In this document: positions 1-7,963 of the stretch, one piece after another
Numbering within the stretch: the first letter of the stretch is position 1
How the letters are laid out: every line of letters starts with the position of its first letter
Source of the DNA: Micavibrio sp. UBA2638
GTDB taxonomy: Bacteria > Pseudomonadota > Alphaproteobacteria > Micavibrionales > Micavibrionaceae
Assembly: GCA_002359735.1 (NCBI GenBank)
Contig: DENS01000018.1
Span: 1-64,000 of the forward strand
Direction of reading: 5' to 3'
DNA length: 64,000 nucleotides
Position numbers and translations under genes: made by a program
The notes under the pieces: model-generated
What the model saw: only the letters and a program-made list of their open reading frames with translations
Told to the model about the DNA's origin: nothing
Database searches by the model: none

Positions 1-100
1 ATTGATTGCTCCGATTGCGATGAATGAAGGTCTGCGTTTCGCGATCCGCGAAGGTGGCCGCACAGTCGGCGCCGGCGTTGTGTCAAAAATTATTGAGTAA
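1..100 (+). CDS. tuf: Elongation factor Tu, C-terminal end (partial)
   Basis: Only the last 32 codons are present, read from base 2 to the TAA at 98-100. The translation contains NEGLRFAIREGGRTVGAGVV, the conserved end of EF-Tu domain 3. EF-Tu delivers aminoacyl-tRNA to the ribosome as a GTP complex. It sits 33 bases upstream of rpsJ, the usual str/S10 junction in alphaproteobacteria, so the two are probably cotranscribed. The 5' part lies outside the window. Confidence 0.97.
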   Translation, partial: LIAPIAMNEGLRFAIREGGRTVGAGVVSKIIE

Positions 101-133
101 GTAAGTTTAAGTTAGAAATAAAAGGTTAAGGCA

Positions 134-457
134 ATGGATGCACAAACAATACGTATCACTCTTAAAGCGTTCGATCACAGAATTCTGGATCAGGCGTCGG
201 CGGAGATCGTAAATACAGCAAAGCGTACGGGCGCGCTGGTTCGTGGACCTGTGCCTTTACCCAACCGTATTAAAAAATTTACTGTGATCCGTTCACCACA
301 CGTGGACAAAAAATCACAGGAGCAATTTGAAATGCGTACGCATAAACGCTTACTGGATATTATGGACCCGACCCCGCAGACGATTGATGCTTTGATGAAG
401 CTTGATCTGGCCGCAGGTGTTGATGTTGAAATTAAAATTGGTCAAATGGCTGCTTAA
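134..457 (+). CDS. rpsJ: 30S ribosomal protein S10
   Basis: The 107-residue product carries the S10 signature around IRITLKAFDHRILDQ near the N-terminus and HKRLLDIMDPTPQTIDAL near the C-terminus. S10 is a head protein of the small subunit and, as NusE, also takes part in transcription antitermination. It is the first gene of the S10 operon. An AAGG ribosome binding site lies about 8 bases before the ATG. Length is normal for the family. Confidence 0.98.
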   Translation: MDAQTIRITLKAFDHRILDQASAEIVNTAKRTGALVRGPVPLPNRIKKFTVIRSPHVDKKSQEQFEMRTHKRLLDIMDPTPQTIDALMKLDLAAGVDVEIKIGQMAA

Positions 458-518
458 TTAAGAAGCTGAATTTGCCCCTAAGTTGGGATTATCCCAACCT
501 CTGGAAAGGAAAAGAAAA

Positions 519-1277
519 ATGAGAACTGGACTTATTGCACGTAAAGAAGGGATGACACGTATCTTTGATGAAGATGGGCGTCATATTCCGGTCACGGTAT
601 TGAAGGTAGATAACTGTCAGGTCGTCGCTGTGCGTTCTGAAGAAAAAGATGGTTATGTTGCGCTTCAGCTTGGTGTCGGTAAGGCGAAGGTGAACCGTAC
701 ATCCAAAGCGAACCGCGGGCATTTTGCCAAAGCAAAGGTTGAGCCGAAGAAGAAGATGGCTGAGTTCCGTGTATCTAACGAAAACGTTGTTGAAGTTGGT
801 GCAGAAATCGGTGCGAAGCATTTTGTTGCCGGCCAGTATGTTGATGTTGTTGGTACTTCAATCGGTAAAGGTTTTGCCGGTGCGATGAAGCGTCACAATT
901 TTGGTGGTATGCGCGCTTCTCACGGTGTTTCTATCTCTCACCGTGCTCATGGTTCTACTGGGCAGTGTCAAGAACCAGGTAAGGTTTTTAAGGGTAAGAA
1001 AATGGCTGGTCAGATGGGTAATGCTCGCGTCACAATCCAGAACCTTGAAGTTGTAGCAATTGACGAGGACGATAATTTGATCCTTGTTAAGGGCGCTGTA
1101 CCGGGATCGAAAAGTGGTTGGGTATATGTATCCGATGCTGTGAAGAAAGCGGCACCAGAAGGTGTTCCTTTGCCAGCCGGTGTGATTGAAACCGCAAAAC
1201 CTGCTGCGAAAGAAGACAAAGCCGAGAATAAGGCAAATGAAACTTCTGAAGAGCAAACAGAAGAGAAAAAGGACTAG
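519..1277 (+). CDS. rplC: 50S ribosomal protein L3
   Basis: The protein starts MRTGLIARKEGMTRIF, typical of bacterial L3, and contains the loop region FGGMRASHGVSISHRAHGS that reaches toward the peptidyl transferase centre. I chose the ATG at 519 rather than an in-frame TTG at 483, because GGAAAGGA lies just upstream of 519 and L3 proteins begin there; this gives 252 residues. After about residue 210 there is a charged tail rich in Ala, Lys and Glu that ordinary L3 lacks. It lies 6 bases before rplD. Confidence 0.97.
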   Translation: MRTGLIARKEGMTRIFDEDGRHIPVTVLKVDNCQVVAVRSEEKDGYVALQLGVGKAKVNRTSKANRGHFAKAKVEPKKKMAEFRVSNENVVEVGAEIGAKHFVAGQYVDVVGTSIGKGFAGAMKRHNFGGMRASHGVSISHRAHGSTGQCQEPGKVFKGKKMAGQMGNARVTIQNLEVVAIDEDDNLILVKGAVPGSKSGWVYVSDAVKKAAPEGVPLPAGVIETAKPAAKEDKAENKANETSEEQTEEKKD

Positions 1278-1283
1278 AGAGCC

Positions 1284-1907
1284 ATGAAAGTTGCAGTGAA
1301 AACATTAGATAATAAAGCTGCCGGTGATATTACACTGGATAAAGATATCTTTGGTGTTGAAGTTCGTAGTGATATTTTACACCGCGTTGTGAATTATCAG
1401 TTGGCGAAGCGCCGTAGCGGTAACCACAAGGTTAAGCAACGTCACGAAATTTCAGGGACCGGAAAAAAGCCTTGGGCACAAAAGGGAACTGGTCGTGCAC
1501 GTGCTGGTGATTTGAAGCGGACACAGGACCGCGGCGGTTCAACGGTATTTGGCCCGGTTGTCCGTTCTCATGCGATCAATGTACCAAAGAAGGTTCGTAA
1601 ACTTGCTTTGAAAATGGCCCTTTCAACTAAGGCGGCTGAAGGCAAGTTGATTGTACTGGATGATGCGAAAGTGAAATCCCACAAGACGAAGCCGATGGCT
1701 GAAGCGCTTGGTAAGATGGATCTTAGTTCAGCTCTGATTTTAGGGGGTAAAGAAATTGATGCAAATTTTGCCCGTGCAACGGCCAATATTCCACGTATCG
1801 ATGTTTTACCGTCGCAAGGGGCGAATGTGTATGACATTCTGCGCCGCGATGTTTTGGTTCTTACCAAAGATGCGGTGAATGACATTACTGAGAAATTGAA
1901 AGGATAA
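1284..1907 (+). CDS. rplD: 50S ribosomal protein L4
   Basis: The 207-residue protein has the L4 core KPWAQKGTGRARAGDLKR, the extended loop that lines the exit tunnel, and C-terminal VLVLTKDAV. L4 binds 23S rRNA early in assembly; in enterobacteria it also represses the S10 operon, but nothing here shows whether that applies. It is the third gene of the S10 operon with tight spacing to rplC. Confidence 0.98.
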   Translation: MKVAVKTLDNKAAGDITLDKDIFGVEVRSDILHRVVNYQLAKRRSGNHKVKQRHEISGTGKKPWAQKGTGRARAGDLKRTQDRGGSTVFGPVVRSHAINVPKKVRKLALKMALSTKAAEGKLIVLDDAKVKSHKTKPMAEALGKMDLSSALILGGKEIDANFARATANIPRIDVLPSQGANVYDILRRDVLVLTKDAVNDITEKLKG

Positions 1908-1949
1908 TCGTTTTTTCTGACGAAAGAACTTTTAAAAAGGAAGAAGACA

Positions 1950-2264
1950 ATGGCAAAAGCAAAGAAAGCAGAAGTGACCGAGAGCATGTACAATGTAATC
2001 GTTTCACCGCATTTAACAGAGAAGGCGACATTGGGCTCTGAGCACAATCAGGTTACTTTTAAAGTTGCAGGGAGCGCCACAAAGCCACAGATTAAGGATG
2101 CTGTTGAAGCGTTATTTGGGGTTAAGGTCAAAGGCGTTAATACCTTGGTGCAAAAAGGCAAAACCAAACGCTTTAAAGGGATCAAAGGACGCCGCAGTGA
2201 TTTTAAAAAAGCGATTATTACGCTGGAAGAAGGCGAAGTAATTGATACTGGCGTCGGTATTTAG
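1950..2264 (+). CDS. rplW: 50S ribosomal protein L23
   Basis: The 104-residue protein has the L23 pattern MYNVIVSPHLTEKAT, then a basic loop GKTKRFKGIKGRRSDFKKA and the end TLEEGEVID. L23 stands at the tunnel exit and docks trigger factor and SRP. A strong AAAAAGGAAG ribosome binding site precedes the ATG. Length is normal. Confidence 0.97.
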   Translation: MAKAKKAEVTESMYNVIVSPHLTEKATLGSEHNQVTFKVAGSATKPQIKDAVEALFGVKVKGVNTLVQKGKTKRFKGIKGRRSDFKKAIITLEEGEVIDTGVGI

Positions 2265-2318
2265 AACTTTTAAACTATGGCGGCTTCGCCGAGAATGAGC
2301 AAAAAAGGAAGTAGTAAA

Positions 2319-3143
2319 ATGGCATTGAAAAAGTATAAACCAAGATCACCAGGCCAGCGCCAGCTGGTTCAGATCGGTCGTAAAGATCTTTTTAAAGGCA
2401 AGCCTGAGAAGAGCTTGACAGAAGGCTTGACAAAAACAGGTGGCCGTAACAATCAAGGGCGCATTACCACACGTCATATTGGCGGCGGTCACAAGCGTCG
2501 TTACCGTATTATCGACTGGAAGCGCGATAAATGGAATGTTGAAGGTACCGTTGCTCGTTTGGAATATGACCCGAACCGCACAGCCTTTATTGCTTTGATT
2601 GAATATGCGGATGGTGAAAAGCGCTATATTATTGCGCCTCAGCGTTTGAATGTTGGTGATAAAATCATTGCCGGTGAGAAAGTGGATGTGAAGCCAGGTA
2701 ATGCTATGCCTTTGCGCGGTATGCCGGTTGGTACAATCATTCACAATATCGAAATGAAGCCGGGCAAGGGCGCGCAAATGATCCGCTCTGCTGGAACATT
2801 TGCCCAGCTTGTCGGTCGCGATCAAGGATACGCGCAGGTGAAATTGACCTCGGGAGAGCTTCGTCTTGTGCGCGGGGAATGTATTGCCACTGTTGGTGCC
2901 GTTTCGAACCCGGACCATATGAATACAAATGATGGTAAGGCTGGCCGTACACGTTGGAAGGGCAGACGCCCGACCGTTCGTGGTGTGGTTATGAACCCGG
3001 TTGATCACCCGCATGGTGGTGGTGAGGGGCGCACATCTGGTGGTCGTCACCCGGTTACGCCTTGGGGGAAACCAACCAAAGGTGCAAAAACTCGTAAGAA
3101 TAAAGAAACTGATAAGTTTATTATCAGACGTCGTAAGAAATAA
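2319..3143 (+). CDS. rplB: 50S ribosomal protein L2
   Basis: The start MALKKYKPRSPGQRQ and the C-terminal NPVDHPHGGGEGR element, which contains the His needed for peptidyl transferase centre architecture, identify L2. The ATG at 2319 gives 274 residues, the family length, and follows AAAAAAGGAAG. An upstream in-frame start at 2277 would add 14 residues with no family support. It lies in the S10 operon 18 bases before rpsS. Confidence 0.98.
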   Translation: MALKKYKPRSPGQRQLVQIGRKDLFKGKPEKSLTEGLTKTGGRNNQGRITTRHIGGGHKRRYRIIDWKRDKWNVEGTVARLEYDPNRTAFIALIEYADGEKRYIIAPQRLNVGDKIIAGEKVDVKPGNAMPLRGMPVGTIIHNIEMKPGKGAQMIRSAGTFAQLVGRDQGYAQVKLTSGELRLVRGECIATVGAVSNPDHMNTNDGKAGRTRWKGRRPTVRGVVMNPVDHPHGGGEGRTSGGRHPVTPWGKPTKGAKTRKNKETDKFIIRRRKK

Positions 3144-3161
3144 TAGGTAAGGAAAAAAGAT

Positions 3162-3440
3162 ATGGCACGTTCAGTATGGAAAGGCCCGTTTGTAGAGAAA
3201 AGCCTGCTCAAAAAAGTTGAGGAAGCGCGTAAGGCCGGAAAAAACATGGTAATAAAAACTTGGTCACGTCGCAGTACTATTCTGCCGAATATGGTGGGGC
3301 TTACTTTTGGTGTGCATAATGGACAAAAGTTTATCCCGGTTGTTGTTTCTGACCAGATGATCGGTCATAAGCTGGGTGAATTTGCACCAACGCGCACCTA
3401 TTATGGGCATGGTGCTGATAAAAAAGCGAAGAAGAAGTAA
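3162..3440 (+). CDS. rpsS: 30S ribosomal protein S19
   Basis: This 92-residue protein begins MARSVWKGPFVEKSLL and contains IKTWSRRSTILPNMVGLTF and GHKLGEFAPTRTYYGHG, all diagnostic of S19. It forms a heterodimer with S13 in the 30S head, contacting the A-site finger. Spacing is 31 bases to rplV. Nothing unusual is seen. Confidence 0.98.
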   Translation: MARSVWKGPFVEKSLLKKVEEARKAGKNMVIKTWSRRSTILPNMVGLTFGVHNGQKFIPVVVSDQMIGHKLGEFAPTRTYYGHGADKKAKKK

Positions 3441-3471
3441 TATTTAAGAACCTTATTAAAGGATTAGAAAA

Positions 3472-3846
3472 ATGGGACAAAAAGCAAATCCAAGCCGCAC
3501 AGGCGACAATGAAGTGAGAGCATTCGGAAAATACTTCCGTGGTTCACAACAGAAGTTGAATCTGGTCGCACAAACAATCCGCGGAAAAAACGCGGGCCGT
3601 GCATTGATTGATTTGGAATTTTCCAAAAAACGTTCTGCAGTTGAGGTACGCAAATTGCTTCAGTCTGCGATTGCGAACGCTGAAAACAATCACGGTCTGG
3701 ATGTTGACCGTCTGGTTGTGAGTGAAGCGCATGTCGGAAAAACAATTCGCATGAAGCGATTTCGCGCTCGTGCTCGAGGCCGCGCTGCACGTATTGAAAA
3801 GAAATTCTCTAATATGACCATCGTGGTTAAAGAACAAGACGCGTAA
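3472..3846 (+). CDS. rplV: 50S ribosomal protein L22
   Basis: The 124-residue protein carries the L22 core (KLNLVAQTIRGKNAGRALIDL) and the tip of the beta hairpin that enters the exit tunnel near RMKRFRARARGRAARI. L22 binds all domains of 23S rRNA; its hairpin with L4 forms the tunnel constriction. It has the usual position between rpsS and rpsC. Confidence 0.97.
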   Translation: MGQKANPSRTGDNEVRAFGKYFRGSQQKLNLVAQTIRGKNAGRALIDLEFSKKRSAVEVRKLLQSAIANAENNHGLDVDRLVVSEAHVGKTIRMKRFRARARGRAARIEKKFSNMTIVVKEQDA

Positions 3847-3863
3847 GATTTAAGGAGCAGTTT

Positions 3864-4565
3864 ATGGGACAGAAGATTAATCCAATCGGACTAAGAGTAG
3901 GTATTAACCGTACGTGGGATTCACGTTGGTATGCCGGTAATGATTACGCGAAAAAACTGGTCGAGGATCTGAAACTGCGTGAATATATTCAGAAGGAATT
4001 AAAAGCCGCCGGTATTTCGAAAGTGATCATAGAGCGTGCTGCGAAGAATACACGCGTAACAATATATACTGCTCGCCCAGGTGTTATTATTGGTAAGAAA
4101 GGTGCGGATATTGAAAAGCTCCGTCAGCAACTTTCTAGCCGCGCCGGTGGAGAAGTCTCATTGAATATTGTCGAGATTCGCAAGCCGGAGACGGATGCTC
4201 AACTGGTCGCTGAAGGTGTATGTCAGCAGTTGGAGCGCCGTGTATCTTTCCGCCGTGCCATGAAGCGCGCTGTGCAATCTGCATTGCGTTTTGGATCACT
4301 GGGAATTCGTATCAATGTGTCAGGCCGTTTGGGCGGTGCGGATATCGCGCGCACAGAATGGTACCGTGAAGGACGTGTTCCTTTACATACTTTACGTGCT
4401 GACCTTGATTATGGTTTTGCAGAAGCCCTGACAACATACGGTATTATCGGTGTGAAAGTATGGCTCTATAAAGGTGATATCCTTGAACATGATCCAATGG
4501 CACGCGATAAACGCGTATCAGAATCACAAGGTGGCGCCCCTCGCAGAGATGGCGAAAAGGGCTAA
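3864..4565 (+). CDS. rpsC: 30S ribosomal protein S3
   Basis: The protein starts MGQKINPIGLRVGINRTWDS, contains the KH-domain RNA-binding motif VIIGKKGADIEKLR, and has a C-terminal part with RINVSGRLGGADIARTEWY. At 233 residues it has normal length. S3 lies at the mRNA entry channel and contributes helicase activity. It is the last gene before an unusual 190-base gap with a terminator-like hairpin, where rplP would normally follow almost directly. Confidence 0.98.
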   Translation: MGQKINPIGLRVGINRTWDSRWYAGNDYAKKLVEDLKLREYIQKELKAAGISKVIIERAAKNTRVTIYTARPGVIIGKKGADIEKLRQQLSSRAGGEVSLNIVEIRKPETDAQLVAEGVCQQLERRVSFRRAMKRAVQSALRFGSLGIRINVSGRLGGADIARTEWYREGRVPLHTLRADLDYGFAEALTTYGIIGVKVWLYKGDILEHDPMARDKRVSESQGGAPRRDGEKG

Positions 4566-4573
4566 GAAAATAC

Positions 4574-4612
4574 AGCCAGAATTTTTTATAAAAAAGTTCT
4601 GGCTTTTGTTTT
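4574..4612 (+). terminator. Terminator-like hairpin between rpsC and rplP
   Basis: An inverted repeat AGCCAGAA (4574-4581) / TTCTGGCT (4597-4604) is extended by a T6/A6 pairing in the loop, giving a stem of about 14 pairs with one bulged G. It is followed by TTTGTTTT. It starts 8 bases after the rpsC stop. The form is that of an intrinsic terminator or attenuator inside the S10 operon. Its strength is uncertain because the inner pairing is all A-T. Confidence 0.65.
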
Positions 4613-4755
4613 AAAGTTGCGGTATATTCCGCGCCAGTTTAATGAAATGTTCTGAATGGAACAACATATGGGAACTCCTATTCATAGAAATAGAAAGTCC
4701 ATGTGAATGAAATTTTTTTTGTGTTAACGAGACGAAAGATAAAAGGCAAAGAGAC

Positions 4756-5175
4756 ATGTTGAGCCCTAAAAAGTTTAAACACCGTAAGCAGCATAAAGGC
4801 CGTATTCATGGGAACGCGAAAGGTGGGACAAGCCTGAATTTTGGCGCCTATGGCTTGAAAGCGATTACGCCGGATCGTGTCACCGCCCGCCAGATTGAGG
4901 CCGCGCGTCGTGCGATTACCCGTCACTTGCGTCGTCAGGGTAAAGTATGGATCCGTATTTTTCCTGATGTTCCTGTTACAGCCAAGCCATTGGAAGTGCG
5001 TCAGGGTAAGGGTAAAGGTTCGCCTGAATATTGGGCTGCGCGTGTTAAGCCGGGCCGTATTATGTTTGAGCTGGACGGTGTTTCTCAAGAGATGGCGCGT
5101 GAGGCCTTTGATCTGGCGGCCATGAAATTGCCGGTTAAAACAAAATTCGTAACCCGTGTTGGTGAAGCGGCTTAA
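4756..5175 (+). CDS. rplP: 50S ribosomal protein L16
   Basis: The 139-residue product begins MLSPKKFKHRKQHKGRIHG and contains GLKAITPDRVTARQIEAAR and RQGKGKGSPEYWAARVKPG, the conserved L16 elements near the A-site tRNA elbow. Length is normal. It is preceded by a 190-base gap instead of the usual short spacing, so part of its transcription may start or be regulated in that gap. rpmC follows after 17 bases. Confidence 0.98.
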   Translation: MLSPKKFKHRKQHKGRIHGNAKGGTSLNFGAYGLKAITPDRVTARQIEAARRAITRHLRRQGKVWIRIFPDVPVTAKPLEVRQGKGKGSPEYWAARVKPGRIMFELDGVSQEMAREAFDLAAMKLPVKTKFVTRVGEAA

Positions 5176-5192
5176 GGAATAGGATAGAAGCA

Positions 5193-5471
5193 ATGAAAGC
5201 GGAAGATTTAAAAACAAAAACCCAGGATGAGCTGAAGAAGTTGCTTTTGGATACACGTAAGGATCAAATGAACCTGCGTTTTCAGAAAACAAATGGCACC
5301 TTGGACAACACATCGGAAATGCGTAAAAAGCGTCGCACTGTTGCGCGTATTAAAACGTATTTGAATGCAAAGCCTGCTGATAAAGCCGCAAGTGCAGCGA
5401 AAGCTCCGGCAAAAAAGGCGGCTGCTAAGAAAACAACCAAGCCGGCAGCAAAAAAAGCAGCGGCTAAGTAA
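5193..5471 (+). CDS. rpmC: 50S ribosomal protein L29 with Ala/Lys/Pro tail
   Basis: Residues 1 to about 60 form the two-helix L29 fold (MKAEDLKTKTQDELKKLLL; RFQKTNGTLDNTSEMRKKRR). From about residue 62 to 92 there is an added low-complexity tail of Ala, Lys and Pro, such as APAKKAAAKKTTKPAAKK. Ordinary L29 is about 65 residues long. L29 sits beside L23 at the tunnel exit and contacts trigger factor and SRP, so the tail should be solvent or rRNA exposed. The tail resembles those of the neighbouring S17 and of L30. Confidence 0.96.
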   Translation: MKAEDLKTKTQDELKKLLLDTRKDQMNLRFQKTNGTLDNTSEMRKKRRTVARIKTYLNAKPADKAASAAKAPAKKAAAKKTTKPAAKKAAAK

Positions 5472-5494
5472 GTAGGATATGAAGGAGTAAGAAC

Positions 5495-5917
5495 ATGCCA
5501 CGTCGTATACTTGAAGGTGATGTTGTTAGCGATAAGACAGACAAAACGGTAACAGTTCTTGTTGAGCGTCGTTTCAGACACCCGGTTTATAAGAAATATA
5601 TTAAGCGTACAGATAAATATTCTGCGCATGATGAGGCCAATCATTTTAAGGCTGGTGATCGCGTTCAAATCGTGGAATGTCGTCCAATTTCTAAAACAAA
5701 ACGTTGGACGGTATTGGTTGACGGGAAAGAGCCTGAAGTAAAAGCAAAGGCTCCGGCTGCGAAGAAAGCTGCCGCCAAGCCTGCGGCCAAAAAAGAAACG
5801 GCTGCAAAAAAAGCTGCTCCGGCGAAAACGGCCGGTGAAGCCAAAGCAGCGGCTAAAAAGGCTCCCGCGAAAACAGCGGCTAAGAAAACAACTGCAAAGA
5901 AGGATGCTAAAAAATGA
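5495..5917 (+). CDS. rpsQ: 30S ribosomal protein S17 with long Ala/Lys/Pro tail
   Basis: Residues 1 to about 78 are a normal S17 OB fold (RRILEGDVVSDKTDKTVTVL; RRFRHPVYKKYIKRTDKY; ECRPISKTKRW). Residues 79-140 are a repetitive tail of AAKK, PAKT and AAKP units, almost doubling the usual length of 80-90. S17 binds 16S rRNA early in assembly. The stop codon overlaps the rplN start in an ATGA, so the tail does not disrupt translational coupling. Confidence 0.96.
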   Translation: MPRRILEGDVVSDKTDKTVTVLVERRFRHPVYKKYIKRTDKYSAHDEANHFKAGDRVQIVECRPISKTKRWTVLVDGKEPEVKAKAPAAKKAAAKPAAKKETAAKKAAPAKTAGEAKAAAKKAPAKTAAKKTTAKKDAKK

Positions 5918-6282
5918 TCCAGATGCAATCCCGCATGGATGTTGCGGATAACAGTGGTGCAAGACAAGTTCAATGCGTAAAGGTTCTTGGCGGGTCCAAG
6001 CGCCGTACGGCAAATATTGGCGATGTTGTAATCGTGTCAGTAAAAGATGCGATACCTCGTGGTAAAGTGAAAAAGGGCGATGTTCGTCGCGCGGTTATCG
6101 TGCGCTCTCGTCATGGTTTGCAGCGTGGTTACGGTGAAAAGATCCGTTTCGATACAAATGCTTGTGTGATTATCAGCACGAATGGTGAGCCTATCGGAAC
6201 ACGTATTTTTGGGCCGGTTACAAGAGAGCTGCGCGCCAAGGGGTACATGAAGATTATTTCTCTGGCTGGCGAAGTACTTTAA
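5914..6282 (+). CDS. rplN: 50S ribosomal protein L14
   Basis: The 122-residue sequence MIQMQSRMDVADNSGARQVQ with RGKVKKGDVRRAVIVR and the end GYMKIISLAGEVL is classic L14. It takes part in the B8 bridge and binds the silencing factor RsfS. It overlaps the end of rpsQ by 4 bases (ATGA), which suggests translational coupling. Confidence 0.99.
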   Translation: MIQMQSRMDVADNSGARQVQCVKVLGGSKRRTANIGDVVIVSVKDAIPRGKVKKGDVRRAVIVRSRHGLQRGYGEKIRFDTNACVIISTNGEPIGTRIFGPVTRELRAKGYMKIISLAGEVL

Positions 6283-6310
6283 TTTTAGGTTTGATGAAAA
6301 GGTTAAGACA

Positions 6311-6634
6311 ATGGCACAACCAAAAATGAAAATTAAGAAAGGCGATCAGGTCGTCATTCTAACAGGTAAGGATAAGGGCGCCAAAGGTGAAGTTATGAGC
6401 GTGAACCCCGCTGCGGCTCGCGTTGTTGTGCAAGGCGTTAATATGGCGACTCGTCACAAGAAACCGTCCCAGATCTCATCTGGCGGAATTGAGAAGACCG
6501 AAAAAAGCATCCATGTTTCTAATGTGGCTCTGGCTGATCCAAAATCCGGTGAAGCAACGCGTGTTGGTTATAAGGTTCTGAAGGACGGTAAAAAGGTTCG
6601 TGTGGCGAAAAAGTCTGGCGAGACCGTTGAATAA
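6311..6634 (+). CDS. rplX: 50S ribosomal protein L24
   Basis: The 107-residue protein has the N-terminal KOW motif KKGDQVVILTGKDKGAKGEV and MATRHKKPSQ, both typical of L24. L24 is one of the two assembly initiator proteins of the 50S subunit. Spacing to rplE is 22 bases. Nothing unusual is seen. Confidence 0.98.
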   Translation: MAQPKMKIKKGDQVVILTGKDKGAKGEVMSVNPAAARVVVQGVNMATRHKKPSQISSGGIEKTEKSIHVSNVALADPKSGEATRVGYKVLKDGKKVRVAKKSGETVE

Positions 6635-6656
6635 GATTTGGAAGTGAGAAAGTAAA

Positions 6657-7202
6657 ATGGCAAAAACACGTTACCAGGAATTGTATGAGAAAGAGATCGC
6701 TCCAGCGATGCAAAAAAAATATGGATATAAAAATGTCCATGAAGTGCCGAAGCTGGAGAAGATTGTTTTGAATATGGGCGTTGGACAAGCGACGCAGGAT
6801 CGTAAGCACATTGAAAATGCGGCGAATGATTTGGGGCTGATCGCTGGCCAAAAGCCTTTGATTACAAAAGCGCGTCAATCGAATGCATCGTTTAAAATCC
6901 GCGAAGCTATGGCGATTGGCTGTAAAGTAACATTGCGCCGTCAGCAAATGTTTGAATTTCTTGACCGTTTGGTCACGATTTCAATGCCCCGTATTCGTGA
7001 CTTTCGCGGTATCAATGGCAAGAGCTTTGATGGGCGCGGTAACTATGCAATGGGCATGAAAGAACATATCGTGTTCCCTGAGATCAATTATGACAAAGTT
7101 GATCAGATCCGGGGCTTGGATATTGTGATTTGTACGTCAGCCAAAACTGATGAAGAAGCAAAAGAATTGTTGCGCGGCTTTAAGATGCCGTTCAAAAACT
7201 AG
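6657..7202 (+). CDS. rplE: 50S ribosomal protein L5
   Basis: The 181-residue protein contains VPKLEKIVLNMGVGQATQD, the conserved KARQSNASFKIREAMAIGCKVTLR region and the end FKMPFKN. L5 binds 5S rRNA and forms the B1b bridge with S13. It is in the standard spc order before rpsN. Confidence 0.98.
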   Translation: MAKTRYQELYEKEIAPAMQKKYGYKNVHEVPKLEKIVLNMGVGQATQDRKHIENAANDLGLIAGQKPLITKARQSNASFKIREAMAIGCKVTLRRQQMFEFLDRLVTISMPRIRDFRGINGKSFDGRGNYAMGMKEHIVFPEINYDKVDQIRGLDIVICTSAKTDEEAKELLRGFKMPFKN

Positions 7203-7229
7203 GAATTACTGGAGCAAAGAGGAAAAACA

Positions 7230-7535
7230 ATGGCAAAAGTATGTATGTTAGAACGCGAAAAGAAGCGCAAAAAGCTGGCTAAACGCTACGCTGCTAAGCG
7301 GGCGGATCTGAAGGCGATTATTCGTGATCAGAATATCCCGGCTGAGGAACGCTTTCAGGCTGTTTTGAAGCTGGCTGAGGTTCCACGTAACTCTTCTAAG
7401 ACGCGCCAACGTAACCGTTGTGCTTTGACCGGTCGTCCGCGTTCTTATTATCGTAAGTTTAACCTGTCCCGCATTGCTCTTCGTGATCTTGCATCACGTG
7501 GTGAGCTTCCGGGCGTAACAAAGTCAAGCTGGTAG
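7230..7535 (+). CDS. rpsN: 30S ribosomal protein S14 (zinc-independent form)
   Basis: This is the 101-residue long form of S14. The region NRCALTGRPRSYYRKFNLSR replaces the zinc-binding CxxC-x-CxxC of the short form; only a single Cys of that set remains. It therefore does not need zinc. S14 sits in the 30S head. The end LPGVTKSSW matches the family. Confidence 0.98.
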   Translation: MAKVCMLEREKKRKKLAKRYAAKRADLKAIIRDQNIPAEERFQAVLKLAEVPRNSSKTRQRNRCALTGRPRSYYRKFNLSRIALRDLASRGELPGVTKSSW

Positions 7536-7547
7536 GAGGATTTTAAG

Positions 7548-7946
7548 ATGTCAATGAACGATCCCCTTGGCGATTTGCTAACACGTATTCGTAACGGTCA
7601 ACAGGCTGCAAAAGAAACAATTTCGGCTCCTTTTTCAAACTTGCATGAAAATGTTTGTAAGGTCTTGAAAGATGAAGGTTTTGTCCGTGATTATAAGGTT
7701 GAAGCGCTGGAGAACAACAAAAAGAATATTGTTGTGTATTTGAAGTATGCGGAAGGTCGCGGTGTAATCCGTAAGATTGATCGCGTGTCTAAGCCAGGCC
7801 GCCGTATTTATACTAATGTCAAAGATATGCCACGTTTTTATAATGGCTTGGGTATCTTGGTTTTATCAACCCCTCAGGGTGTGATCGCAGACAGCAAGGC
7901 CAGAGCGGCCAATGTTGGCGGCGAGATTCTCTGTCAGGTGTTCTAG
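7548..7946 (+). CDS. rpsH: 30S ribosomal protein S8
   Basis: The 132-residue protein begins MSMNDPLGDLLTRIRNGQQA and ends with VLSTPQGVIADSKARAANVG and GEILCQVF, the conserved S8 C-terminal RNA-binding half. S8 binds the central domain of 16S rRNA and in E. coli is the spc operon repressor. I did not identify its mRNA target here. Confidence 0.98.
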   Translation: MSMNDPLGDLLTRIRNGQQAAKETISAPFSNLHENVCKVLKDEGFVRDYKVEALENNKKNIVVYLKYAEGRGVIRKIDRVSKPGRRIYTNVKDMPRFYNGLGILVLSTPQGVIADSKARAANVGGEILCQVF

Positions 7947-7963
7947 GAAGAAGGTAGTTTACA

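Noticed and set aside
483..518. Earlier TTG start for L3
   Set aside because: It adds 12 residues that no L3 has, and the ribosome binding site fits the ATG at 519.
2277..2318. Earlier start for L2
   Set aside because: The 14 added residues are not part of L2 and the purine-rich ribosome binding site lies before 2319.
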